This document shows, piece by piece, positions 53,282-61,215 of a stretch of DNA of 64,000 nt (positions are counted from its first letter, which is position 1; each line of letters opens with the position of its first letter). Below the pieces are notes generated by a model, which worked only from the letters and a program-made list of their open reading frames with translations, searched no databases and was not told the origin of the DNA. The translations under genes were made by a program, and so were the position numbers. The stretch comes from Candidatus Hinthialibacter antarcticus. GTDB taxonomy: Bacteria > Hinthialibacterota > Hinthialibacteria > Hinthialibacterales > Hinthialibacteraceae. The stretch is from assembly GCA_030765645.1 (NCBI GenBank), contig JAVCCE010000008.1, forward strand, positions 23,793 through 87,792, written 5' to 3'.

Positions 53282-53379
53282 TTTAAGAGTATTTAAGAAA
53301 ACCTATTGAAAATGCACATTCTGTCTATTGATTACCTAAGTCAATTTTTTTTTAAATCCATATTAAATTTAAAAGAGGA

Positions 53380-53407
53380 TTGACTTTGGTTAACCTGCTA
53401 GTACGAT
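53380..53407 (+). promoter_or_regulatory. Candidate promoter of the 75-residue protein gene
   Basis: TTGACT (53380-53385), a 16-bp spacer and TACGAT (53402-53407) lie about 135 nt upstream of the 53542 start. The sequence TTGACTTAGGT on the opposite strand just upstream (53334-53344) is also present at 15389 in the dyad-array region. Confidence 0.4.
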
Positions 53408-53541
53408 TAACTTTAGAAACCTTTCCTTTAGTCGGTGGCTTAAAGTCATGTTTTACGCTACACCGCTTCTCTTTTTCTCCAACCACAAACCGCCAATTGG
53501 CGTTTCACAAACACATAACCCCCTAGGGAGGCATATTTGAT

Positions 53542-53769
53542 ATGTTTGATGCATCAGCTGAAGTTGAATTGCATGTTGGAGACGAAGTATTAGTTGACTC
53601 GTTAAACGGGCAGCGCGGCAAGATTGAGTCAATTCGCGTGATCTCCGATGCGCAAGTGGTTCAAAAGTTTAATGGCTGCCCCAGTGGAGTTGTATTGACA
53701 ATTCAAAGCAGCGACGCAGTGATTAACGTACGCGGCGCTGATGTTACGCTGCCTCACGTCGTCGCGTAA
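53542..53769 (+). CDS. Small unrecognised beta-rich protein
   Basis: The protein has 75 residues with no signal or membrane span. The pattern VELHVGDEVLVDSLNGQRGKIESIRVISD resembles a KOW/SH3-like small barrel, of the kind found in ribosomal or elongation-factor proteins. AGGGAGG precedes ATG with a somewhat long spacer of about 10 nt. The gene stands alone between minus-strand genes. The fold similarity is a visual impression only. Confidence 0.65.
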   Translation: MFDASAEVELHVGDEVLVDSLNGQRGKIESIRVISDAQVVQKFNGCPSGVVLTIQSSDAVINVRGADVTLPHVVA

Positions 53770-53850
53770 CACGAATTGCCATCCAGTATTCGCCTTTCCT
53801 TTTGGCGGTTGTCAAAGGGAGGTGAATGCTTTTATCCACCCCCCAATATT

Positions 53851-54867
53851 TTATTGAATCCCACCGGTACGTATTTTTTCTAATGTCAGCAAATTTTCTA
53901 CCCACGGATTGCGGCGCCAGGCAAACTTCATCAGGTCTTTAATCTGTGCGTCGGTCAATCGCTTTCCATCTGATGGAGCCGTATTGAGTTCCGCATGACG
54001 CGTGTTGCGAATTCCAGGAATGACGGAACCCGTTTGGTCATGGCTTAGCGTAAAGCGCAATGCTAACTCCGGCATCGACATGTCAGGCGTGTTGGTTTTC
54101 GCCCACTCTTTAATTTGCTCAACGCGTTGTACAGTCGCTTTTAGATTATCGCCCCGGAAATAGCGTGAGCGAAAATCATCTTCGGCGAAGACTTCATTGC
54201 CAGTGAATTTTCCCGTCAAGGCCGCTTCATCAAATGGAACGCGGACGATGACGAAAATATCGTTGTCCTTACAATGCGGGAGAATGGTATACGCCGGATG
54301 TTGTTCAAACAAATTGAAGATTACTTGCAGCGAGTCGACCACGCCGGATTGCAGGGCGGGGATAACTTGTTCCGGGAAGTTCTCAGTGGTCGAGATGCCG
54401 AATGCGCGAATTTTCCCGTCTTTTTTCAATTTTTCAGCGGCGGAATAAATTTCATCGACCCCGTTCCAGGTTTCACACCATGTGTGTAACTGATACACGT
54501 CGATGCAATCGGTTTGTAGGTTTTTTAAACTGAATTCAACGCCTTCAATCAAGTAATCAACGGGAAACGCTTCGTCCCAGGGCATCCCGGAGGGCGGGTT
54601 CCAGATTCGATTTTTGGGCGGCAATTTGGTAGCGACATAAATGCGGTCGCCATGTTCTTTGATCGCTTTCGCAACCAATGATTCACTGCGGCCGTCGCCG
54701 TAGGCTTGGGCTGTATCAATAAAATTTCCGCCTAATTCGATATATTTATGCAACGCTGCGAGCGAGTCGTTGTCGTCTTGGTCGCCCCACATGCCGCCGA
54801 TGGCCCATGCGCCGAATCCAATTTCTGAAACGTCCCACCCCATTCGTCCAAACCGTCGAAATTGCAT
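53851..54867 (-). CDS. Aldo/keto reductase
   Basis: The 338-residue (beta/alpha)8 NADP-dependent reductase has the full tetrad: Asp and Tyr in GGNFIDTAQAYGDGRSE, Lys in YVATKLPP and His in VYQLHTW. The opening QFRRFGRMGWDVSEIGFGAW is typical of the YajO/Tas-like AKR group. AGGAGG precedes ATG. Physiological substrate unknown. Confidence 0.93.
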   Translation of the reverse strand: MQFRRFGRMGWDVSEIGFGAWAIGGMWGDQDDNDSLAALHKYIELGGNFIDTAQAYGDGRSESLVAKAIKEHGDRIYVATKLPPKNRIWNPPSGMPWDEAFPVDYLIEGVEFSLKNLQTDCIDVYQLHTWCETWNGVDEIYSAAEKLKKDGKIRAFGISTTENFPEQVIPALQSGVVDSLQVIFNLFEQHPAYTILPHCKDNDIFVIVRVPFDEAALTGKFTGNEVFAEDDFRSRYFRGDNLKATVQRVEQIKEWAKTNTPDMSMPELALRFTLSHDQTGSVIPGIRNTRHAELNTAPSDGKRLTDAQIKDLMKFAWRRNPWVENLLTLEKIRTGGIQ

Positions 54868-54922
54868 TGATCGCGTCCTCCTGAAAATGTGTTTCTATTT
54901 ATTGTTATGATGCCTGCGAAGG

Positions 54923-55411
54923 TTATTCCTTTATCGCAGACGGCGGGTCATTTTGTAAATCTAATTGCTGTGATGGCGGAATGCCCGTTGAAGGCGATTT
55001 CCGAAACTGAACGGAATCCGTCAATATCTGGTGCTGAATCCAGCCGACGTTATCGCCCCAGGTTTTTACTTTGACCCAATCGCCTTGAGGTTCATCTTTC
55101 GTGAAATCAACCTGACAGCCTGTTGCGAGTTCAATAGTAGGCACCGCGCTATCGGAGGGCTCTTCACGAAGAAAGACTGCCGTTCCCGCCAAAATTTTGG
55201 TGGAGGCCGTCACCGAGACCACGTCTCTCGCGTAATATTGAAAGAGGCGTTGGTCTTTTGTTTTTATTGTGACGACCAAGTCATCAAATTGGCGGACGAT
55301 GACGTTGCCTTCGATGGCGCCGTATTTTGTCTTGACAACTGCCGCCGGGCTTTGGTGAATCGCGACGCAGAGCATCGCAATGGTTATAATAGATAGAGAT
55401 AAGGTTCGCAT
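54923..55411 (-). CDS. Secreted protein with SH3-like domain
   Basis: The 162-residue protein has a signal peptide (MRTLSLSIITIAMLCVAIHQSPAA). A short beta region follows, and then a bacterial SH3-type segment (about 75-130: TKILAGTAVFLREEPSDSAVPTIELATGC...GDWVKVKTWGDNVGWIQHQIL). SH3_3 domains often bind peptidoglycan peptides. The C-terminus is Pro/Gln-rich. It is divergent from a small lipoprotein gene. Confidence 0.75.
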   Translation of the reverse strand: MRTLSLSIITIAMLCVAIHQSPAAVVKTKYGAIEGNVIVRQFDDLVVTIKTKDQRLFQYYARDVVSVTASTKILAGTAVFLREEPSDSAVPTIELATGCQVDFTKDEPQGDWVKVKTWGDNVGWIQHQILTDSVQFRKSPSTGIPPSQQLDLQNDPPSAIKE

Positions 55412-55445
55412 GAGTTCACAATCACTTTAGTTCTGATACGGTACT

Positions 55446-55664
55446 ATGACGGGTTTTTGGTCTTCAATCAATCCAAAACGAAAAGCGGCGCAGATTGTAA
55501 CTATAACTCTTGCGGGTTTATTGGTATTAGGGTGCGGCAGCGTTGAGCGCAGGGAGCCTGGCCCAACCGAGTCAATTGACGCCCAACAGCCGAACAATAA
55601 AGAAGAAAAATCTCCAACGCTTTACGATTTACGCGGATACTTTTATCCACCCGCCAACGATTGA
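55446..55664 (+). CDS. Small lipoprotein
   Basis: The protein has 72 residues. A basic N-terminus and hydrophobic stretch (IVTITLAGLLVLG) lead to a lipobox LVLGC at about residue 30, so Lgt and LspA would process it. The ~42-residue mature part is polar and ends YDLRGYFYPPAND. Function unknown. It is the only clear lipobox protein in the window besides possible longer ones. Confidence 0.68.
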   Translation: MTGFWSSINPKRKAAQIVTITLAGLLVLGCGSVERREPGPTESIDAQQPNNKEEKSPTLYDLRGYFYPPAND

Positions 55665-55759
55665 ACACGTTTTTTCAAACCCTTCCTAAATAGTCTGAAA
55701 ACGCGTAGTTTGAGTAGAATCCATGAGTAGAATTGATCGCCGCATTGCGGCATGAATAT

Positions 55760-57148
55760 ATGTTAAATCGCTGGTTTGATCCGACTTTATTACGGGATTT
55801 ATTGAAAATATCCTGGCCGACAGTGGTCTATTCGTTATTAGAGACCGCCGTTGGGCTTGTGGATATTTATTTTTCCGGGTTTTTAGGGCACCCTGCCGTC
55901 GCGGCATTGGGCTTCTCCCGCCAAATATTCTTAGTGTTGATGATTGGCACCATCGCGGTTACAACCGGAACCATCACGCTCGTTTCACAAAATTTCGGCG
56001 CAAAACGCTATGACGTCGCCTCCTCGGTCGCCTGGCATTCGTTGCTTGTTTCAATCGTTGCGGGGATCGGCTTGGGAATCATCGGCGCTCTCACTGCGAG
56101 AATCTGTTTGTTGTCTCTTGGCGCTGAACCAGTCGTTTTGGCGCACGCCGTTCCGTATTTGAGGGTACTGCTAGGCGGCGTTGTGTTTTTGATGATTAAC
56201 TTTTCGACCAACGCTGTGTTTCGCGCGATGGGAGACACCAAGACGCCGCTAAAAATCGCCCTGCTCGTCAATGTGTTAAATGTTGGGTTTAACTATGTTT
56301 TTCTGTTCGGATTTCCGCCTGTGATTCCAGCCTTCGGCGTTACGGGCATCGCAATTGGAACGGTACTCGCACGGGCCATCGGCGGCGTTCTCGCGATTTG
56401 GATGCTGATGCAAACCTCTCGTCCTGTTCACCTAAAGATGTCTCCAATAATTGATCCCGCTATGCTGCGGCACATCCTGCACATTGGCGTTCCGACGGGA
56501 GTCTCCGGCTTCTTTCGGAATGGAGCGCGGGTGTTGTTTATTGGAATCATCGCGTCAACGGCAGCAGGAACTACAGCAGTCGCCGCCGCTTCGATCGGGT
56601 TCCAAATTCGCATGTTGTCGATCATGCCGGCGCTGGCGTTTCAGGTGGGGACCGCCGCCCTGGTCGGCCAGAGCATTGGGGCCAAAAACGCAGAAAAAGC
56701 CGAAGCATACGGTTGGACGGCCATCCAGTTTGTTTCCATGATTATGGCTGTGACCAGCATCATTTTAATCATCTGGCCTGTGACGATTGTGGGGTTGTTT
56801 ACCACAGATAAAGATGTTCTGGCGCTTGCGAGAATAACACTGATTTGCATCGCGTTTGAGCAGTTTTGCAATTGCGTCTCTATTGTCGCGGGCGGCGCGT
56901 TGGCAGGATCGGGCGACACCCGGCCGTCTATGCGTTATACGGTTTTCGCTCAATGGATGCTGATGATTCCCGCCGCGTGGTTTTTTGTCGCTTATAGCCC
57001 GTGGGACGTTTACGGCGCGTGGGTGGCGTGGGGCGTCGCGCCTGCTGTCCAGAGCGTATTGACGGTAATGCGTTTCTGGCGGGGAAAGTGGAAAGCGGTC
57101 CGCGTTGTCTATCATCCAGAAGATGCGGGGGATGTAGAACCGGCCTAA
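55760..57148 (+). CDS. MATE-family multidrug/Na+ or H+ antiporter
   Basis: The 462-residue protein has twelve predicted spans in two MatE halves. The first opens LLKISWPTVVYSLLETAVGLVDIYF; conserved segments include FSTNAVFRAMGDTKTPL and, in the second half, GGALAGSGDTRPSM. It exports organic cations or metabolites. ATG 55760 is a conservative choice; an in-frame TTG at 55733 is also open, and neither has a strong ribosome-binding site. The DinF/NorM subgroup cannot be decided. Confidence 0.9.
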   Translation: MLNRWFDPTLLRDLLKISWPTVVYSLLETAVGLVDIYFSGFLGHPAVAALGFSRQIFLVLMIGTIAVTTGTITLVSQNFGAKRYDVASSVAWHSLLVSIVAGIGLGIIGALTARICLLSLGAEPVVLAHAVPYLRVLLGGVVFLMINFSTNAVFRAMGDTKTPLKIALLVNVLNVGFNYVFLFGFPPVIPAFGVTGIAIGTVLARAIGGVLAIWMLMQTSRPVHLKMSPIIDPAMLRHILHIGVPTGVSGFFRNGARVLFIGIIASTAAGTTAVAAASIGFQIRMLSIMPALAFQVGTAALVGQSIGAKNAEKAEAYGWTAIQFVSMIMAVTSIILIIWPVTIVGLFTTDKDVLALARITLICIAFEQFCNCVSIVAGGALAGSGDTRPSMRYTVFAQWMLMIPAAWFFVAYSPWDVYGAWVAWGVAPAVQSVLTVMRFWRGKWKAVRVVYHPEDAGDVEPA

Positions 57149-57153
57149 ATATT

Positions 57154-58134
57154 CTAATAAGTTTGGATGCTTTGTACGCTCAGTTCAGAGAAGAACAAAT
57201 TTTTACTAATTGTTTCGCTGCCGTTTTGAACAAAGGTATTCACCCACATGTTGCTTGTTCCAGGATACGGCAGACCCGTTGAAGTCGTGGCGGAAACCTG
57301 ATGGTCTATAATGATAATCTTGTCAACGTCCCATTTATGTTTGGGGTCAATGCGCTTGACGCCAATCTCCACTTTTTTGCAAGCCGAGTAGTTTGAGTCT
57401 ATCGAAAGCATCACATAGACGTCTTTTTCTGTGATGTCAGGCCGCAAGATGGCGCCGCGCAAAAAGCGCAATAATTTAGGGCTTAAATTCTCTGGCGTAA
57501 ACAAAAACACGACAAAGGGATCAAGCGTACTCGAGCGGGTTTCAACCTGTTCTATGTCATCTGGAAACCCTAAAAATTGCGGGGACGGATACCAATAATT
57601 CGGCAGGTAGAAAAACTCGACAATATCGTCGGGGATAAACAAATGAAACATATTTGATTGAATGGTCGAATTTGCCGGTTCTAGCGTAAACCGATATTCT
57701 AACGGCATCTCCGAACTGCTTTGCAGCCTACGGATGAATTCCGCCGACATATCAAATCGTGGATCAACCGCGCGTAGTTCCATGTACGAAGTGTGGACGG
57801 TTTGGTTTCCCGTCATTTTAAGGCCGTCTAAAACAGTATCCCAATTCATTAACATAACGCTGTTAAAAAATAGCGGGAACTGCTCATAGACCTGGTCTTC
57901 GATGGGTAGAGAGTAGATACGCTCTAGTTCGGGCTTGAGGTCATCTGTGATCGAGTTTTTCAAAAAACGTTGAAATTGAAGTTGAACGCGCGCTTGCAAT
58001 GCGTTCGCGCGCTGCACGTTATTCAAATAGCCTTGTAGTGTTGCTTCTTTATCAACAACGTGCTGGGCCAGCGGCGCATTGGCGGAAAAAGCAAGCAAAG
58101 TAATTGATAAAACAAAAACGATATTTCGGTTCAT
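57154..58134 (-). CDS. Secreted protein of unknown family (GWxTD-like layout)
   Basis: The 326-residue protein has a signal peptide (NIVFVLSITLLAFSANAPLA). The helical N-terminal half contains ERIYSLPIEDQVYEQFPLFFNS. The C-terminal half is beta-rich with many aromatic residues. ATG 58134 is preferred because GAGG lies 9 nt upstream; a start six codons earlier lacks one. I do not recognise a conserved family with confidence. It is divergent from the Memo-AMMECR1 gene, with a 300-nt region between them that contains a CCCCTAGGGG palindrome. Confidence 0.65.
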   Translation of the reverse strand: MNRNIVFVLSITLLAFSANAPLAQHVVDKEATLQGYLNNVQRANALQARVQLQFQRFLKNSITDDLKPELERIYSLPIEDQVYEQFPLFFNSVMLMNWDTVLDGLKMTGNQTVHTSYMELRAVDPRFDMSAEFIRRLQSSSEMPLEYRFTLEPANSTIQSNMFHLFIPDDIVEFFYLPNYWYPSPQFLGFPDDIEQVETRSSTLDPFVVFLFTPENLSPKLLRFLRGAILRPDITEKDVYVMLSIDSNYSACKKVEIGVKRIDPKHKWDVDKIIIIDHQVSATTSTGLPYPGTSNMWVNTFVQNGSETISKNLFFSELSVQSIQTY

Positions 58135-58288
58135 GCCTGTCGTCCTCTTCATTCAGGCCGGGATTCATAACTGTATAACTATAACGTCTGAGGAACCTCT
58201 TTGTCTCGTTGATCTTATCTTTCCCACTCTAATTACAAAGGGTCGCGTTTTGCATTGTTTTAGTGTTTTGATCTGTTTTAATACGTAG

Positions 58289-58310
58289 TATGATACCCCT
58301 AGGGGGAGTA
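58289..58310 (+). promoter_or_regulatory. Promoter with CCCCTAGGGG operator upstream of the Memo gene
   Basis: TATGAT (58289-58294) is a possible -10 with TTTGAT or TTGATC 15-16 bp upstream. It runs into the dyad ATACCCCTAGGGGGAGT, centred at 58300/58301. Such G/C-tract dyads beside TA are typical of CsoR/RcnR/FrmR-family repressors, whose operators resemble TACCCC-N-GGGGTA. No such regulator gene is in the window, so this is a motif-level suggestion. Confidence 0.4.
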
Positions 58311-58434
58311 ATACGGATTTTTTTGATTGTCTAGACCATGAGATTTTCGGTTTGCGTTCAAGTGATTTTCCATTTATTGGACGTCTGAACTGAAAGTTCC
58401 AATTTCGTAACCCATTGCATGAGGAAGGCGTCAC

Positions 58435-59922
58435 ATGCAAACACCGGATGTTTTAAGACCGACTGCTGCTGGGCGATTTTATCCTGCCGACCCAGATGAA
58501 CTCTCGAAAGATATTAGCGGTTATCTCTCTCAAGCGCAGATTCAAATAAGTCAGCGTCGCGTCTTGGCGATCTTGGTTCCGCACGCGGGTTATCCATTTT
58601 CCGGCCCGGTGGCTGGATATTCATTTCGGCATGTTGAAAAACAGGCTCCTGATACCGTATTGTTTGTTGCGCTGGGGCATCAAGGCGTGAAAGGGGCGTC
58701 GGTTTTCAATGGATGCCGCTACGAAACGCCGCTTGGCAGTGTGAATGTAGACAACGAGTTAAATGAGATTTTGCTGCAAGGCGGCGCCCCGATAGACGAT
58801 AATCCTGTTCCGCATGTCGGCGAGCATTCCGTCGAAGTCAACCTGCCGTTTGTGCAAAGCGTGTTTCCTCAAGCGAAAGTTTCTTCTTTATTGATTTCTC
58901 AGTTAGACGCTGATTTATGCGCAACCGTCGGTCAGCGTATTGCCGACGCCGTGAAATCGTTTCCCGATAAAGAAATTTTACTGGTCGCCTCATCTGACAT
59001 GAGCCATTATCCAAAACAGGAGGTCGCAACGTCGGTGGATCGCGCGATGCTTGCGTCAATCGAGACCCTATCGCCCCAGCAGATTTGTCGCGATCTTGTC
59101 GAATTGAACAACGGCGCTGCGAATTTGCATTGCGTGATGTGCGGCGGCGCTGCGATGCTCACGGTTGTCGAAGCGGCCCTCGCCTTGGGAGCCAAGCAAG
59201 CCAAAACCCTCCATTATCAAAATAGCGGCGACAGCGATTGGGGAGACCCGGATCGCGTAGTCGGTTATGGTTCGCTGGCAATCTATGGGCCGGATCCGCA
59301 TGAAAAACCAGGACAAGATTTTGCCCTGAACGAACAAGAAAAGAAAGAACTGTTACGCTTGGCGCGAGCTGGCGTTCTGGCGGAACTCACTCAAAAACCG
59401 TTTCAGGCGCATTCAGATTTGAGCGCTTTGCAGGCCAATGCGGGCGTGTTTGTGACGCTGAAAAAACGGGGCGATCTGCGCGGTTGCCTGGGGCGGTTTG
59501 AGCCGGTGGAGCAACCGCTTTGTCAATTGGTTCCATATATGGCGGCGCAATCGGCTGTGCACGATCATCGGTTTCCCGCCTTGGGCGAAGACGAACTGCC
59601 TTTTACGGATATTCAGATTTCCGTCCTGTCTCCGCTACGACCAATCGAAGACGTGAATGAGATTTGCATCGGGCGTGATGGATTGCAGATTGAAGGCGTG
59701 ACCGCATCCGGGTTTCAACGCTCCGGTACCTTACTGCCGCAGGTCGCGACAGAACGCAATTGGAGCGTCGAAGAGTTTTTAGAGGCGTTGTGCAACAAAG
59801 CCGGGTTAGAGCCGGGGGCGTGGAGGTCTCCAGACGCAAAGTTGTGGGCGTATTCCGCTGATGTATTCGGCGACCTCGACTTTCAAACGCCGCCGTTCCG
59901 TGTAGAATCCCAGTCATTGTGA
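58435..59922 (+). CDS. AmmeMemoRadiSam proteins B and A fused (Memo + AMMECR1)
   Basis: The 495-residue protein has a Memo-like domain (about 8-285) with the metal-binding and catalytic residues of extradiol-dioxygenase-like folds: PHAGYPFSGPVAGYSF, GHQGVKGASVF, HVGEHSVEVNLPF, SSDMSHYP and CVMCGGAAM. An AMMECR1 domain (about 300-490) carries GVFVTLKKRGDLRGCLG. In many bacteria and archaea these are separate proteins encoded with a dedicated radical SAM enzyme of unknown function. That third partner is not adjacent here. The stop overlaps the next gene's GTG start. Confidence 0.9.
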   Translation: MQTPDVLRPTAAGRFYPADPDELSKDISGYLSQAQIQISQRRVLAILVPHAGYPFSGPVAGYSFRHVEKQAPDTVLFVALGHQGVKGASVFNGCRYETPLGSVNVDNELNEILLQGGAPIDDNPVPHVGEHSVEVNLPFVQSVFPQAKVSSLLISQLDADLCATVGQRIADAVKSFPDKEILLVASSDMSHYPKQEVATSVDRAMLASIETLSPQQICRDLVELNNGAANLHCVMCGGAAMLTVVEAALALGAKQAKTLHYQNSGDSDWGDPDRVVGYGSLAIYGPDPHEKPGQDFALNEQEKKELLRLARAGVLAELTQKPFQAHSDLSALQANAGVFVTLKKRGDLRGCLGRFEPVEQPLCQLVPYMAAQSAVHDHRFPALGEDELPFTDIQISVLSPLRPIEDVNEICIGRDGLQIEGVTASGFQRSGTLLPQVATERNWSVEEFLEALCNKAGLEPGAWRSPDAKLWAYSADVFGDLDFQTPPFRVESQSL

Positions 59923-60359
59923 GCGAAATTTACGAACTTCTACCCGGCTATCAAAAACTGGCCCAACAGTGCAGCGCTGTTGGCGTTGAACTCGAACCCG
60001 AACCGGGCGGACTGGTACTCTATCATGGACAGCCGCACCGGATCATCGGCGAAGATGCGGGCGCATTGTTAATTGTTGCGACGCCCGTCTTGCCGCCTAT
60101 CGACCAGAATACCATAACGACGGTGCCGGGCTGGATGAATGATCCGCTCTGCGTTTATATGCCCGGCGTGGCATGTTTGATTGACTCGGTGCGTAGCATC
60201 AGCAGTATGTTTCCGACAATTACGCCTGGAGTCAAATCGACGCGTGAGGTGTGGCAAGTCAAGCATCCCGACATTGAGCCGGTTGTCGCCAATTCGTTGG
60301 AAGAATCGCTGTTGCAAGCGGTCATTCAAATCCTGGAAAACAAAATCGCAAATCCATGA
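59919..60359 (+). CDS. Unrecognised protein coupled to the Memo-AMMECR1 gene
   Basis: The 146-residue soluble protein begins with GTG overlapping the preceding stop (GTGA). It ends overlapping the start of the NeuD-type gene (ATGA), so all three are translationally coupled. No catalytic motif is obvious. Notable segments are GGLVLYHGQPHRIIGEDAGA and a C-terminal helix ESLLQAVIQILENK. I do not recognise the family. Confidence 0.72.
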   Translation: MSEIYELLPGYQKLAQQCSAVGVELEPEPGGLVLYHGQPHRIIGEDAGALLIVATPVLPPIDQNTITTVPGWMNDPLCVYMPGVACLIDSVRSISSMFPTITPGVKSTREVWQVKHPDIEPVVANSLEESLLQAVIQILENKIANP

Positions 60360-60997
60360 GCAACGCGCAAAAAGGCATACTCATCTACGGCGCCGGCGGA
60401 CACGGCAAAGTGTTGATTGAACTCTTGCAGTCAATCGGCATTGAGGTTGCAGCCATCATTGATGACCGGGTGACTGGTTCCGCCGAACGGTTGCTGGGCG
60501 TTGCGGTGATTTCTCCCCGTGATGCGATTGAGAATTACATCCAGCCGGAGAGCATGAACGGCCTTGTCGCGATTGGCGATAACGTAATTCGTTTAGAAAA
60601 AGCCGCCTGGTTTGAGTCGCGCGGCGTCGAGATGGTCGTCGTCATCCATCCGAGCGCAGTGGTTTCGGCGTCCGCCAAAATCGGGCGGGGGACGCAGGTG
60701 ATTGCGGGCGCGGTGATTAACGCCGAAGCCCAATTGGGCGCGAACTGCATTGTCAACACCAATAGCGTTGTCGAGCATGACTGCGTGATCGGCGACGGCG
60801 TCCATATCGCGCCGGGCGCACTAGTCGGCGGCGGCGCCAGCATCGGCGATCGCAGCCAAATCAGCATTGGCGCTAGTGTATTACCTGGAATCAAAATCGG
60901 TTCGGATGTCATGGTCGGCGCGGGCGCGGTTGTGACAAAACCTGTTGCTGACGGCGTAACCGTGGTCGGCGTCCCGGCGCGTATTTTGCAAAAATAA
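60356..60997 (+). CDS. NeuD/PglD-type sugar O-/N-acyltransferase
   Basis: The 213-residue protein has an N-terminal Rossmann-like PglD_N domain (ILIYGAGGHGKVLIELLQ, residues 8-25). A left-handed beta-helix of hexapeptide repeats follows (about 100-205, for example IGRGTQVIAGAVINAEAQLG and IGDRSQISIGASVLPG). The catalytic His is in VEHDCVIGDGVHIAPGA. It transfers an acetyl or other acyl group to a nucleotide sugar or sialic-acid-like sugar. Last gene of the Memo operon. Confidence 0.9.
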   Translation: MSNAQKGILIYGAGGHGKVLIELLQSIGIEVAAIIDDRVTGSAERLLGVAVISPRDAIENYIQPESMNGLVAIGDNVIRLEKAAWFESRGVEMVVVIHPSAVVSASAKIGRGTQVIAGAVINAEAQLGANCIVNTNSVVEHDCVIGDGVHIAPGALVGGGASIGDRSQISIGASVLPGIKIGSDVMVGAGAVVTKPVADGVTVVGVPARILQK

Positions 60998-61071
60998 CTC
61001 CTAAAGCATCCCCCTTATTTCATCCTTCAGTGACGATAAAGCCGTGTTTCAAAAAAAAATTATAAATTCAC

Positions 61072-61100
61072 TTGACACTTGTTTATATGTAAACTATAAT
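61072..61100 (+). promoter_or_regulatory. Consensus promoter with embedded GTTTA-TATG-TAAAC operator
   Basis: TTGACA (61072-61077), a 17-bp spacer and TATAAT (61095-61100) form a perfect sigma-70 promoter. The spacer ends with the dyad GTTTATATGTAAAC (61081-61094), so a bound repressor would occlude it. A near copy, GTTTATATGTAGAC, is at 61173-61186, again after a TTGACC (61162-61167). Confidence 0.75.
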
Positions 61101-61149
61101 CTTGTTTATGAAGAGTTCCAAGACACTGTACATAGATGAGGAGAACGCC

Positions 61150-61200
61150 ATGACTCTTTTTTTGACCATAATGTTTATATGTAGACTGTATGCTAGTTAA
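61150..61200 (+). CDS. Possible 16-residue leader peptide
   Basis: GAGGAGAACGCC precedes ATG 61150, matching AAGGAGAGCGCC before the radical SAM start at 61216. The frame MTLFLTIMFICRLYAS ends at 61198-61200, 15 nt before that start. It could be a leader peptide or a by-product of duplication of the start region. Confidence 0.35.
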   Translation: MTLFLTIMFICRLYAS

Positions 61201-61215
61201 TATAAGGAGAGCGCC

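Noticed and set aside
53515..53528. CCCCCTAGGGAGG resembling the CsoR-like dyad at 58296
   Set aside because: Half of it is the ribosome-binding site of the 53542 gene and the wider dyad is not symmetric.
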